Part shown: in pieces, positions 18,777 to 27,316 of the stretch
Layout: every line of letters begins with the position of its first letter
How positions within the stretch are numbered: position 1 is the stretch's first letter
Position numbers and translations under genes: made by a program
The notes under the pieces: generated by a model
Databases searched by the model: none
Told to the model about the DNA's origin: nothing
What the model saw: only the letters and a program-made list of their open reading frames with translations
Origin: Pseudomonas entomophila
GTDB lineage: Bacteria; Pseudomonadota; Gammaproteobacteria; Pseudomonadales; Pseudomonadaceae
Assembly: GCF_029193575.1 (NCBI RefSeq)
Contig: NZ_JARGCS010000043.1
Location: 1 to 64,000 of the forward strand
Length of the DNA stretch: 64,000 bases
Direction: 5' to 3'

Positions 18777-19564
18777 GCCGTGCCCTGAACTGGATGACCG
18801 GGCTGACCCAAGGCCAACCCGTGCCCGGCTACCCCGCGTCGCTGCGGGTGGTCGACGCAGAGCTGGACAACCGCCCGGCGCGCTTCATCGCCGTGCTGCC
18901 GGACAGCGACAACCCGTTTCCCCGCGCCCGTGGCGGCGAGGTCGGCCTGCTTGAGGGCTGGGGCCTGGCCAAGGCGGTGGACGATGCCATCGCCGCCGAC
19001 CGCGACGGCGCCCGCCGCGCCCTGGTGGCGATCGTCGATGTGCCCAGCCAGGCCTATGGCCGCCGCGAGGAGGCGCTGGGCATTCACCAGGCCCTGGCCG
19101 GGGCGGTGGACGCCTATGCCCGCGCCCGTTTGGCCGGCCACCCGCTGATCGGCCTGCTGGTGGGCAAGGCGATGTCCGGCGCCTTCCTCGCCCATGGCTA
19201 CCAGGCCCAGCGGCTGATCGCCCTGGACGATGCCGGGGTGATGGTGCACGCGATGGGCAAGGCCGCCGCGGCGCGCATCACCTTGCGCACGGTCGAGCAA
19301 CTGGAGGCCCTGGCCGCCCAGGTGCCGCCGATGGCCTACGACCTGGGCAGCTACGCCTCGCTCGGCCTGCTGTGGCGCCGACAGGCGGTGGGCAATGCCG
19401 AACAGCCACAGGGCGAGGACCTGGCGGCGGTGCGTGAAGCCCTGGTGCAAGCGCTGCGCGATATTGGTGAAAGCACGGACCTGTCTGGCCGCCTGGCGGG
19501 CGAGCACCGCAGCGCATCGCGCCTGGTGCGTGAACGCCTGCGCGCCCAGTGGCAGGAGACCTGA
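18773..19564 (+). CDS. mdcE: Malonyl-ACP decarboxylase gamma subunit
   Basis: 263 residues. It is the partner of MdcD, with the same carboxyltransferase-type fold. Motifs seen include NPFPRARGGEVGLLEGWGLA, VDVPSQAYGRREEALGI and GLLVGKAMSGAFLAHGYQA followed by MVHAMGKAAAARIT. ATGA overlap with mdcD; the next gene starts one base after its stop. Confidence 0.95.
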   Translation: MSRALNWMTGLTQGQPVPGYPASLRVVDAELDNRPARFIAVLPDSDNPFPRARGGEVGLLEGWGLAKAVDDAIAADRDGARRALVAIVDVPSQAYGRREEALGIHQALAGAVDAYARARLAGHPLIGLLVGKAMSGAFLAHGYQAQRLIALDDAGVMVHAMGKAAAARITLRTVEQLEALAAQVPPMAYDLGSYASLGLLWRRQAVGNAEQPQGEDLAAVREALVQALRDIGESTDLSGRLAGEHRSASRLVRERLRAQWQET

Positions 19565-19565
19565 G

Positions 19566-20180
19566 ATGAGCGTGCCACGCCCACACGACCTGCTCTGGGG
19601 CATGACCCCGGCGCAGCTGCCCAGTGATGCGCCGGCCTGGGCTCACGACGTGCTGGTCGCCGGTCAGCCGGTGGTGGTGCGTCGGGCGCGTTGCGCCGAG
19701 GGCTGGGTGGCGGTGGGCGTGCGCGGACAAGGGCGGGAAAGGCGCCTGGCCGCGCAGATGCCCTGCGCGGCGGTCATGCGCCGGCTGAGCCCCGAAGACC
19801 TGCGCTGGCACGGCGACAGCCCGCTGCCGGCCTTGCAGGCGCTGGCCCAGGTCAGCGCCGTGCTCGATGCCAGCGGACTGCCCTGGGGGCCGACCGGTGG
19901 CGTCGCTTACCAACTGGCCACGGGCGAGTCGGTGTTGCATCCCGGCAGCGACCTCGACTTGCTGCTGCGCACGCCCAAACCCATGCCCCGGCAGCAGGCG
20001 CAGGCGTTGCTCTCGCGGCTGGATGCCGCGCGGTGCCGTATCGACCTGCAGCTGGAAACACCGGAGGGCGCCGTGGCCTTGCGCGAATGGGCCGGCAGCG
20101 CGCGCCGCGTCCTGCTCAAGTCGCCCCGGGGCGCGCGGCTGGTGCTCGACCCCTGGAATCGCCTGGAGTGCGCGGCATGA
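19566..20180 (+). CDS. mdcG: Phosphoribosyl-dephospho-CoA transferase (holo-MdcC synthase)
   Basis: 204 residues starting at ATG 19566 after GGAG. The N-terminus HDLLWGMTPAQL and the nucleotidyltransferase motif HPGSDLDLLLR (about residues 125-135) mark MdcG, which attaches the prosthetic group to the serine of MdcC. It overlaps mdcH by ATGA. Confidence 0.94.
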   Translation: MSVPRPHDLLWGMTPAQLPSDAPAWAHDVLVAGQPVVVRRARCAEGWVAVGVRGQGRERRLAAQMPCAAVMRRLSPEDLRWHGDSPLPALQALAQVSAVLDASGLPWGPTGGVAYQLATGESVLHPGSDLDLLLRTPKPMPRQQAQALLSRLDAARCRIDLQLETPEGAVALREWAGSARRVLLKSPRGARLVLDPWNRLECAA

Positions 20181-21097
20181 GCAGCCTGTTCGCCTTCCCC
20201 GGCCAGGGCGCCCAGCAACCGGGCATGCTGCACCGTCTGCCCGACGAGGCCCGTGGGCTGCTGGAAGAGGCCAGCGATACCCTGAAGCAATCAGCCCTGG
20301 CGCTGGACAGCGCCGAGGCCTTGCAGTCGACCCGCGCCGTGCAGCTGTGCCTGTTGCTGGCCGGGGTCGCCTGGGCGCGCTGGCTGCTGCGCCGCAGCCC
20401 GGCTCCGGCCTATGTCGCGGGGTTGTCCATCGGTGCCTATGCCGCCGCCGTCGTCGCCGATGCCCTGCCGTTCGTCGACGCTGTGCGCCTGGTGGCCCTG
20501 CGTGGCGAGTTGATGCAGCAGGCTTACCCCCAGGGCTACGGCATGACCGCGATCAACGGCCTCGATTTGCCTGAGGTCGAGCGCTTGCTGGCCGAAGTTG
20601 GCGGCGAGGTGTACGTGGCCAACCTCAATGCCGACACGCAGATCGTCATCGCCGGCAGCGACTTGGCCATGGCCGCCGTCGCCGCCCGGGTGCGTCGTGG
20701 CGGGCAGGGCGCCTGCACACGGCTGGCGGTCAGCGTACCGTCGCACTGCGCGCTGCTGGCCGGGCCCGCCGCCGAACTGGCCCAGGCGTTTGCCGGGGTG
20801 AGCGTGCAGCGGCCACGCATCGGCTACCTCAGCGGCACCATCGCACGCGCGCTGCACGACCCTGAGCGGCTGCGCGATGACCTGGCCTTGAACATGGCGC
20901 GGGTGGTCGACTGGCGGGCGACGTTGCGCAGCGCCTATGAGCGCGACGTGCGCCTGCACGTGGAGATGCCGCCGGGCAGCGTGCTCAGCGGCCTGGCCCG
21001 CAAGGTCTTCGACGCGGGCAGGGTGGTCGCCCTGGACAGCACCCGGCCGGATTCGATCGACGCGCTCTTGCGTCAGGAGGTGGCCCGCCAACGATGA
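20177..21097 (+). CDS. mdcH: Malonate decarboxylase malonyl transferase (epsilon)
   Basis: 306 residues, FabD-like acyltransferase that loads malonyl from malonyl-CoA onto MdcC and so primes the decarboxylase. LFAFPGQGAQQPGM opens the protein, the nucleophile elbow is GLSIG (about residues 81-85) and SVPSHCALL carries the second catalytic His. It ends 63 bp before mdcL. Confidence 0.94.
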   Translation: MSSLFAFPGQGAQQPGMLHRLPDEARGLLEEASDTLKQSALALDSAEALQSTRAVQLCLLLAGVAWARWLLRRSPAPAYVAGLSIGAYAAAVVADALPFVDAVRLVALRGELMQQAYPQGYGMTAINGLDLPEVERLLAEVGGEVYVANLNADTQIVIAGSDLAMAAVAARVRRGGQGACTRLAVSVPSHCALLAGPAAELAQAFAGVSVQRPRIGYLSGTIARALHDPERLRDDLALNMARVVDWRATLRSAYERDVRLHVEMPPGSVLSGLARKVFDAGRVVALDSTRPDSIDALLRQEVARQR

Positions 21098-21160
21098 CCG
21101 CAGGCTGCATTTCGAAGGACAACAACAAGCAACTTCGACACAAGACCGAGGACAACGAAA

Positions 21161-21583
21161 ATGATCATCTATGGTGTGGCTCTGCTGGCGGTATGCACGC
21201 TGGCCGGCGTAATCGTCGGCGACTTCCTGGGCGTGCTGCTGGGCGTCAAATCCAATGTGGGCGGGGTCGGCATCGCCATGATCCTGCTGATCTGCGCGCG
21301 GCTGTACATGCACCGCAACGGCGGCATGAGCAAGGAATGCGAGTTCGGCGTAGGGTTCTGGGGCGCCATGTACATCCCGGTGGTGGTGGCCATGGCGGCC
21401 CAGCAGAACGTGGTCACCGCACTGCACGGCGGGCCCGTGGCGGTAGTGGCGGCGATCGGCGCGGTGCTGCTGTGCGGGCTGACCATTGCCGTGATCAGCC
21501 GTACCCATCGTGGCGAGCCGTTGCCCAAGGACGACCCAGGGGTGGGGCCCCGCGCGCAGGTAGCACCGGCGGGAGGGCGCTGA
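21161..21583 (+). CDS. mdcL: Malonate transporter subunit MadL/MdcL
   Basis: 140 residues with about four hydrophobic segments. LLAVCTLAGVIVGDFLGVLLGVKSNVGGVGIAMILL and GVGFWGAMYIPVVVAMAAQQNVV are characteristic of the small subunit of the two-part sodium-linked malonate carrier. GAGGA precedes the ATG. mdcM begins one base after its stop. Confidence 0.93.
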   Translation: MIIYGVALLAVCTLAGVIVGDFLGVLLGVKSNVGGVGIAMILLICARLYMHRNGGMSKECEFGVGFWGAMYIPVVVAMAAQQNVVTALHGGPVAVVAAIGAVLLCGLTIAVISRTHRGEPLPKDDPGVGPRAQVAPAGGR

Positions 21584-21584
21584 C

Positions 21585-22349
21585 ATGTGGTCGATCATTG
21601 AAAAGGCGCTGGAACACAACGGGCTGATCACCGCATTCGCCGTGGTGGGCGGCATCATGTGGCTGTCGGTGATGCTGTCACGCTACCTGACTTTCGGCCG
21701 GGTGCACGGTTCGGCCATCGCCATCGTCATCGGCCTGGTGCTGGCCTGGGTGGGCGGGACCCTGACCGGCGGGCAGAAGGGCCTGGCGGACATGGCCTTG
21801 TTCTCTGGCATCGGCTTGATGGGCGGGGCGATGTTGCGTGACTTCGCCATCGTCGCCACCGCCTTCGAGGTGCAGGCCACCGAGGCGCGCAAGGCGGGGA
21901 TGATCGGCGCGGTGGCGTTGCTGCTGGGCACGGTGCTGCCGTTCATCGTCGGTGCGGCGGCCGCCTGGGCCTTTGGCTACCGTGATGCGGTGAGCATGAC
22001 CACCATCGGCGCTGGTGCGGTGACCTACATCGTCGGGCCGGTGACCGGAGCGGCGCTGGGGGCGAGTTCCGAGGTGATGGCGCTGTCGATCGCCACCGGG
22101 TTGATCAAGGCGATCCTGGTGATGGTCTTCACCCCGGTGTCGGCGCGCCTGTTGGCGTTGGACAACCCGCGTTCGGCGATGGTCTTCGGCGGCCTGGCCG
22201 GGACGGTCTCCGGGGTGACGGCGGGGTTGGCGGCGACCGACCGGCGGCTGGTGCCCTACGGGGCGTTGACGGCGACCTTCCACACCGGTTTGGGGTGCCT
22301 GATGGGGCCGTCGATCCTGTACTTCTGTGTGAGGGGGCTGGTGGGCTGA
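21585..22349 (+). CDS. mdcM: Malonate transporter subunit MadM/MdcM
   Basis: 254 residues with several transmembrane segments; GAGAVTYIVGPVTGAALGASSEVMALSIATGLIKAILVM and FHTGLGCLMGPSI are typical of the large MadM subunit. It completes malonate uptake in the inner membrane. No mdcR-like LysR gene follows directly, which is its common position in Pseudomonas; a candidate lies at 34404-35318. Confidence 0.93.
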   Translation: MWSIIEKALEHNGLITAFAVVGGIMWLSVMLSRYLTFGRVHGSAIAIVIGLVLAWVGGTLTGGQKGLADMALFSGIGLMGGAMLRDFAIVATAFEVQATEARKAGMIGAVALLLGTVLPFIVGAAAAWAFGYRDAVSMTTIGAGAVTYIVGPVTGAALGASSEVMALSIATGLIKAILVMVFTPVSARLLALDNPRSAMVFGGLAGTVSGVTAGLAATDRRLVPYGALTATFHTGLGCLMGPSILYFCVRGLVG

Positions 22350-22421
22350 CGGTTGTTGGGGGCCTATCGCGGGGCACTGACAGCGCCTTGTCCTGGATCA
22401 ACACCTCCACCCCCGATCAGG

Positions 22422-22461
22422 CGGATCCTCCAGGGCAGAGACAGAGCCTTCGGAGGATCCG
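22422..22461 (+). promoter_or_regulatory. Hairpin sequestering the ribosome binding site of the next gene
   Basis: CGGATCCTCC at 22422-22431 and GGAGGATCCG at 22452-22461 form a perfect 10-bp inverted repeat with a 20-nt loop. The right arm contains the Shine-Dalgarno GGAGGA (22452-22457), 7 nt before the ATG at 22465. In the mRNA the site would be paired, which suggests a translational switch or thermosensor; a DNA operator is the alternative. Confidence 0.6.
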
Positions 22462-22464
22462 GCC

Positions 22465-23613
22465 ATGAGCAGCACCTTCTTCATCCCGCCCGTCAACATC
22501 ATGGGCATCGATTGCCTCGACCAGGCCATGGACGCCATCGCTGGCTACGGCCTGCGCAAGGCGCTGATCGTCACCGACCAGGGCCTGGCCCGAGCCGGGG
22601 TCGCCGAGCGCATTGCCGGGCTGCTGGCAGGGCGTGACATCGACGCGGTGATCTTCGACGGCGCCAAGCCCAACCCGAGCATCGCCAACGTCGAGGCGGG
22701 CCTTGCGCTGCTGCAGCGCGAAGGCTGCGACTGCGTGGTCTCCCTGGGCGGCGGCTCACCCCACGACTGCGCCAAGGGCATTGCCCTGTGCGCCGCCAAT
22801 GGCGGGCATATCCGTGACTACGAAGGGGTCGACCGTTCGAGCAAGCCACAGCTGCCGTTGATCGCCATCAACACCACTGCCGGCACCGCCAGCGAGATGA
22901 CCCGCTTCTGCATCATCACCGACGAAGCGCGCCACGTGAAAATGGCCATCGTCGACCGCAATGTCACGCCGATCCTGTCGGTCAACGACCCGGCGCTGAT
23001 GGTCGCCATGCCCAAGGGCCTGACCGCCGCCACTGGCATGGACGCCCTGACCCACGCCATCGAGGCCTACGTGTCCACGGCCGCCACGCCGATCACCGAC
23101 GCCTGCGCGCTCAAGGCCATCAGCCTGATCAGCGACAACCTGCGCCAGGCCGTGGCCGACGGGCATGACCTGCAGGCACGGGAGAACATGGCCTATGCGC
23201 AGTTCCTCGCCGGCATGGCGTTCAACAACGCCTCGCTGGGCTATGTGCATGCCATGGCGCACCAGTTGGGCGGCTTCTACGACCTGCCTCACGGCGTGTG
23301 CAATGCGGTATTGCTGCCGCACGTGCAACGCTTCAACGCCAAGGTCAGCGCCGCGCGGTTGCGTGACGTGGCCAAGGCGATGGGGGTGAAGGCGTGTGGG
23401 TTGGATGCCGAGCAGGGCGCCGGTGCGGCGATCTCGGCCATCGAGCACCTGGCGGCGGCGATTGGTATTCCGACGGGGCTCGAGGAACTGGGGGCGAAGG
23501 TGGTGGATGTGCCGGTGCTGGCGGCCAATGCGCTGAAGGATGCCTGTGGGCTGACCAACCCGCGGCTGGCGAGTCAGGTGGAGATCGAAGCGATCTTCAA
23601 GGCGGCGTTTTGA
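22465..23613 (+). CDS. Iron-containing alcohol dehydrogenase (YiaY/AdhII type)
   Basis: 382 residues, the standard length for group III NAD-dependent alcohol dehydrogenases. GGGSPHDCAKGI (NAD binding), NTTAGTASEMTRFCIITD, GLTAATGMDALTHAIEAYVS and the metal-binding His residues in HAMAHQLGGFYDLPHGVCNAVLLPH are all present. Expected to oxidise or reduce short-chain alcohols/aldehydes; the substrate cannot be read from sequence. A hairpin covers its ribosome binding site. Confidence 0.92.
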   Translation: MSSTFFIPPVNIMGIDCLDQAMDAIAGYGLRKALIVTDQGLARAGVAERIAGLLAGRDIDAVIFDGAKPNPSIANVEAGLALLQREGCDCVVSLGGGSPHDCAKGIALCAANGGHIRDYEGVDRSSKPQLPLIAINTTAGTASEMTRFCIITDEARHVKMAIVDRNVTPILSVNDPALMVAMPKGLTAATGMDALTHAIEAYVSTAATPITDACALKAISLISDNLRQAVADGHDLQARENMAYAQFLAGMAFNNASLGYVHAMAHQLGGFYDLPHGVCNAVLLPHVQRFNAKVSAARLRDVAKAMGVKACGLDAEQGAGAAISAIEHLAAAIGIPTGLEELGAKVVDVPVLAANALKDACGLTNPRLASQVEIEAIFKAAF

Positions 23614-23642
23614 TTCAGGGGAGGGGTTGCCTGGTCTGACGC

Positions 23643-23703
23643 CATCGCGGGGCGAGCCCGCTCAGGTCAGCGGGGTGCCTGGAGCGGGCTCGCCCCGCGA
23701 TGG
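23643..23703. repeat. REP doublet
   Basis: ATCGCGGGGCGAGCCCGCTC and its reverse complement, ending in GCTCGCCCCGCGATGG, face each other with about 20 nt between. It lies between the convergent alcohol dehydrogenase and the unknown gene downstream. Confidence 0.85.
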
Positions 23704-23716
23704 CACCGCCGCGTTT

Positions 23717-24901
23717 TCAACGCTCACGCATGAAGAACCCCGCCACGTACTTGCGAAACGTCTCCAAACTCTTGAAGTCGGCATACCGCTTGAAGTTCTC
23801 GGTCTCGGGCTCCGGCCCGATCGGCCGCTCCAGCAGCGACACCGAGAGCACCCGGTCCTGGTCGGAGGTCAGCACCAGTTCGTCCATCACCTGCCCGCCG
23901 ATCACCGGTCGGCGCATCAGCACCTTCACGCCCTTGCTGGCCATCCAGTCGATCAGCGACACCAGCGCCTTGAGCGGTTCGCGCTCTTCATCGCGGTACA
24001 CCGGGAACAGGTGCGCGCGTGACAGCACCGGCACGCTGGCCACGTGGATCAGCTCGTAATAATGACTGCCGGCGGTGGCTGGAGAGTAAAGCGCCAGGGC
24101 CAACAAAGGGCCTGAGGCCTTGGCGCCGCCCCACAGCAGGTGATGCCCCTGGAAATCGAAGCCATCCTCGCTGCGCGCGTTGAACAGCTTGCGGCCCTTG
24201 ATCTGCTCCACGCAGTCGAGCAGCAGGCCATGGCGACGGTGGTTGCCGAACACCGTGGCTTCGCGCAGGCGGGCCTTGAGCATCATCATGTGCTTCATGT
24301 CCAGCCGGGTTTCCAGGTAGTTGCTGGCCGGCACCCGCTCGAGCAGCGGGTAGCGCGCGGCCACCCCGCGCAGCTCGGCGAACTGCGCGGTCAGGTCCTT
24401 CTTCAGGTGGGTGGCATAGACGTTCAGCCCGCTGGCCTCGATCCAGGTCAGCAGCAGCGACAGCAGACGTTGCTGCTCGCGCCGCTCGCCAGGCTCGCTG
24501 GCGCCGCCATCCTCGCCACCCCGGCGAAAATCGCCCAGCAGACGCAGGGCCGTGTCCGGGGCCAGCCAGGCGGCCGGCTGGGCGACCTCTTCACTGCGCT
24601 CGAGGGCCTCGCGCTCGTCCTTGGTGAACGGGCAGCCGGGCGCGTGTTCGGGCGTGTCGGGGTTGTTGCGCAGGAACAGCGTGCCGGTGTTGCCGTTGAG
24701 GCTGACGTTGAGCACCGGCAGGGCATCCTTGCGGCAATCGCAGGCCAGCCACTGGTTGGCGCTACGCACCTTCATCAGCCACTGGTTGGCCTGCAGCAGG
24801 CGGGGGCCGGCCAGGGTGCCGGTGGAGAAACCCACCAGCAGTTCTTCTTCGGCGGGTGTCAGGCTGCGCACCAGCGCGGCGCTTTTTTCGATGATTCGCA
24901 T
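23717..24901 (-). CDS. Conserved-looking protein of unknown function
   Basis: 394 residues from ATG 24901 (GGAG about 10 nt upstream); the frame stays open to an upstream ATG at 24931. I do not recognise the family. Visible features are a possible metal site CDCRKDALP...HAPGCPF (about residues 53-92) and a C-terminal half beginning at MKHMMMLKARL with WGGAKASGPLLALALYSP, HVASVPVLSRAHLFPVY and VMDELVLTSDQDRVLSVSLLERP. No signal peptide or membrane segment. It stands alone between a REP doublet and a VOC gene. Confidence 0.75.
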   Translation of the reverse strand: MRIIEKSAALVRSLTPAEEELLVGFSTGTLAGPRLLQANQWLMKVRSANQWLACDCRKDALPVLNVSLNGNTGTLFLRNNPDTPEHAPGCPFTKDEREALERSEEVAQPAAWLAPDTALRLLGDFRRGGEDGGASEPGERREQQRLLSLLLTWIEASGLNVYATHLKKDLTAQFAELRGVAARYPLLERVPASNYLETRLDMKHMMMLKARLREATVFGNHRRHGLLLDCVEQIKGRKLFNARSEDGFDFQGHHLLWGGAKASGPLLALALYSPATAGSHYYELIHVASVPVLSRAHLFPVYRDEEREPLKALVSLIDWMASKGVKVLMRRPVIGGQVMDELVLTSDQDRVLSVSLLERPIGPEPETENFKRYADFKSLETFRKYVAGFFMRER

Positions 24902-24904
24902 TCG

Positions 24905-24950
24905 GGAGCAGCTCCAAGCTACAAGCCTCAAGCTTCAAGCAAAGCCGCGG
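24905..24950. repeat. Short CAAGC-type intergenic repeat
   Basis: Four spaced copies of CAAGC (CCAAGCTACAAGCCTCAAGC, then TTCAAGC) lie just upstream of the unknown gene. Nothing else is seen in this small gap. Confidence 0.4.
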
Positions 24951-24989
24951 CGCTTTCAACTCGAAGCTCGCGGCTCGTGGCCTGGCGCG

Positions 24990-25457
24990 TCAGTTGCCGC
25001 CGAACAGCTTGGCGGCGCGGGCGTGGATTTCCTCGGGGGTCAGGTCTTCCTTGTGGGTGGAGACGAACCACAGGTTGCCGAACGGGTCCTTGAGCGTGCC
25101 GCTGCGGTCGCCGTAGAACTGGTCTTCGACTGGGCGCAACGCGGTGGCGCCGGCGGCGACGGCCTGGGCATAGACCTTGTCGCAGTCCTCTACATACAGG
25201 TGCAGGCCAATGGCGGCGCCGTTCAGCGACTGGCTGGCGGTCAGCCCGCCTTCCATGTCGCAGGGGTCGGCGAGCATGATCGAGGAGTCGCCGATTTTCA
25301 GTTCGGCATGGCCGACGCGGCCATCTGGGCCGTCGAGGCGGAACATCTCGACGGCGCCGAAGGCCTGTTTGTAGAACGCGATGGCGTTGGCGGCGTCCTT
25401 GATACCGAGATAGGGGGTGATGCTGTGTTGGCCCTCGGGAATGGGTTTGGCTGGCAT
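24990..25457 (-). CDS. VOC-superfamily (glyoxalase/PhnB-like) protein
   Basis: 155 residues from ATG 25457, decided by the strong AGGAGG 7 nt upstream; the frame extends further 5' without support. ITPYLGIKDAANAIAFYKQAFGAVEMFRL, GHAELKIGDSSIMLAD and GDRSGTLKDPFGNLWFVSTHKEDL show a single-domain PhnB/YP-type vicinal oxygen chelate protein. Substrate unknown. It lies upstream of the unknown gene on the same strand. Confidence 0.88.
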   Translation of the reverse strand: MPAKPIPEGQHSITPYLGIKDAANAIAFYKQAFGAVEMFRLDGPDGRVGHAELKIGDSSIMLADPCDMEGGLTASQSLNGAAIGLHLYVEDCDKVYAQAVAAGATALRPVEDQFYGDRSGTLKDPFGNLWFVSTHKEDLTPEEIHARAAKLFGGN

Positions 25458-25557
25458 GGCGCGTTCCTCCTGAAATAAGCGGATGCGGTACAAGGCTGTA
25501 TGTTTGTACAGTTTTGCCCATTGCGCAAATGCTGTTTCCCGATTAAACCCCCTCGCG

Positions 25558-27177
25558 CTAGAAGATATAGTCCGTGGTCAGGAAGCTCGACTGCCGATTA
25601 GCAATGATCTCGCTGATCAGTTCCTTGTTAGCCTCCTGGAACCGCGTCGCCACCAACGTGCGAATGGAAAACACCCGCAACGCGTCATGCACCGACAAGG
25701 TCCCCTCTGCGCTGTTCTTGCGCCCATTGAACGGGTAGGTATCCGGCCCGCGCTGGCACTGGGCATTGAGGTTGATGCGCCCGACCTGGTTGGCGAAGGT
25801 ATCGATCAGCGCGCCGATGGTCGCCGGGTCGTTGCCGAACAGGCTCAGTTGCTGGCCGTAGTCGGAGTCGAGCACGTAGTCGATCACCGTCTGCAGGTCG
25901 CGATACGGCACCACCGGCACCAGTGGGCCGAACTGCTCCTCGTGGTACACGCGCATCGCCGGGCTGACGGGGTAGAGCAGGGCAGGGTAGAAGAACGACC
26001 CGCGGCTTTGTCCACCGCCCTGGTTGAGCACCCGCGCACCCTTGGCAGTGGCGTCGGCCACCAGGGCGTCGAGGTAGTCGACCTTGCCCGGCTCCGGCAA
26101 TGGCGTCAGCGCAACGCCCGGCTCCCAGGGCATGCCGGGCTTGAGCGCGGCGAGCTTGCGCTGGAACTGCTCCAGGAACGGTTCGACCACATCCTCGTGC
26201 ACGAAGAGGATCTTCAACGCCGTGCAGCGCTGGCCGTTGAACGACAGCGCGCCGGTGAGCGCCTCGTCGACCGCGTTGTCCAGGTCGACCTGGGGCAAGA
26301 CGATGCCGGGGTTCTTGGCGTCCAGCCCCAGTGCCGCGCGCAGGCGGTGCGGGCGCGGGTGAAGCTTCTTGAGGTCGCTGGCGGCCTTGTGGGTGCCGAT
26401 GAAGGCGAACACATCCACGTTGCCGCTGGCCATCAGCGCGCTGACCGTCTCGCGTCCACGGCCATAGATGACGTTGATCACCCCCGGCGGGAAGCTGTCG
26501 CGGAACGCTTCCAGCAGTGGGCGGATCAACAGCACGCCGAACTTGGCCGGCTTGAATACCACGGTGTTACCCATGATCAGCGCCGGAATCAGCGTGGTGA
26601 AGGTCTCGTTCAACGGGTAGTTGTACGGCCCCATGCAAAGCGCCACGCCCAGCGGCGCGCGGCGAATCTGCCCGAGGGTGCCCTGTTCCAGCTCGAAGCG
26701 GCTGGAGCGCCGGTCGAGGTCCTTGAGGGCGTTGATGGTGTCGACGATGTAGTCGCAGGTGCGATCGAACTCCTTTTCCGAGTCCTTGAGGTTCTTGCCG
26801 ATCTCCCACATCAGCAGCTTGACCACTGCCGTGCGCTGTTCGCGCATGCGCGCCAGGAACGCCTCGACATGCTGGATACGCTCGGCCACGCGCATCGTCG
26901 GCCAGGCGCCACGCCCCTTGTCATAGGCCTGCACCGCCGCGTCCAGCGCGGTGAGCGCGGTGTCGGCATCGAGCAGCGGCGCGCTGCCGAGAATCACCTG
27001 GCGCTCGCCATTGCCATCCTTGAGCCACACCGGGCTGCGCACCGTGGCCAGCGCGCCGTCCCAGCGCCTGAGCTGGCCGCCGACCAGGTAGTCGCGTTGC
27101 TCCAGCGGCTCACCCAGGCGCCAGGCGTCGGGAATGTCTTCTGCGGCGGGAAACAGTGAATCGAGCAGGCGGTCCAT
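25558..27177 (-). CDS. NADP-dependent glyceraldehyde-3-phosphate dehydrogenase-like aldehyde dehydrogenase
   Basis: 539 residues. Aldehyde dehydrogenase superfamily: CMGPYNYPLNETFTTLIPALIMGNTVVFKPAKFG (cofactor fold), FIGTHKAASDL, catalytic Cys in FNGQRCTALK near residue 315, and EEQFGPLVPVVPY. It resembles the plant-type non-phosphorylating GapN branch, which oxidises glyceraldehyde-3-phosphate to 3-phosphoglycerate. The position of the usual ELGGK(N/S)P glutamate reads LGLDAKNP, so the general base may differ or be shifted. Divergent from the GGDEF-EAL gene. Substrate assignment is by family resemblance only. Confidence 0.85.
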   Translation of the reverse strand: MDRLLDSLFPAAEDIPDAWRLGEPLEQRDYLVGGQLRRWDGALATVRSPVWLKDGNGERQVILGSAPLLDADTALTALDAAVQAYDKGRGAWPTMRVAERIQHVEAFLARMREQRTAVVKLLMWEIGKNLKDSEKEFDRTCDYIVDTINALKDLDRRSSRFELEQGTLGQIRRAPLGVALCMGPYNYPLNETFTTLIPALIMGNTVVFKPAKFGVLLIRPLLEAFRDSFPPGVINVIYGRGRETVSALMASGNVDVFAFIGTHKAASDLKKLHPRPHRLRAALGLDAKNPGIVLPQVDLDNAVDEALTGALSFNGQRCTALKILFVHEDVVEPFLEQFQRKLAALKPGMPWEPGVALTPLPEPGKVDYLDALVADATAKGARVLNQGGGQSRGSFFYPALLYPVSPAMRVYHEEQFGPLVPVVPYRDLQTVIDYVLDSDYGQQLSLFGNDPATIGALIDTFANQVGRINLNAQCQRGPDTYPFNGRKNSAEGTLSVHDALRVFSIRTLVATRFQEANKELISEIIANRQSSFLTTDYIF

Positions 27178-27316
27178 GGGTACAACTCCTCGGTGTCGAT
27201 GGCCAGGTGAAACGCTTCAGCTTTCGAGCATGCACCTGCCGTTGGAAAAACACCAGTCTGGCTCAACATTGCCGCGCAAGCGCCGATACAGGATGAATCG
27301 ATTTCGATTTGAGCCT

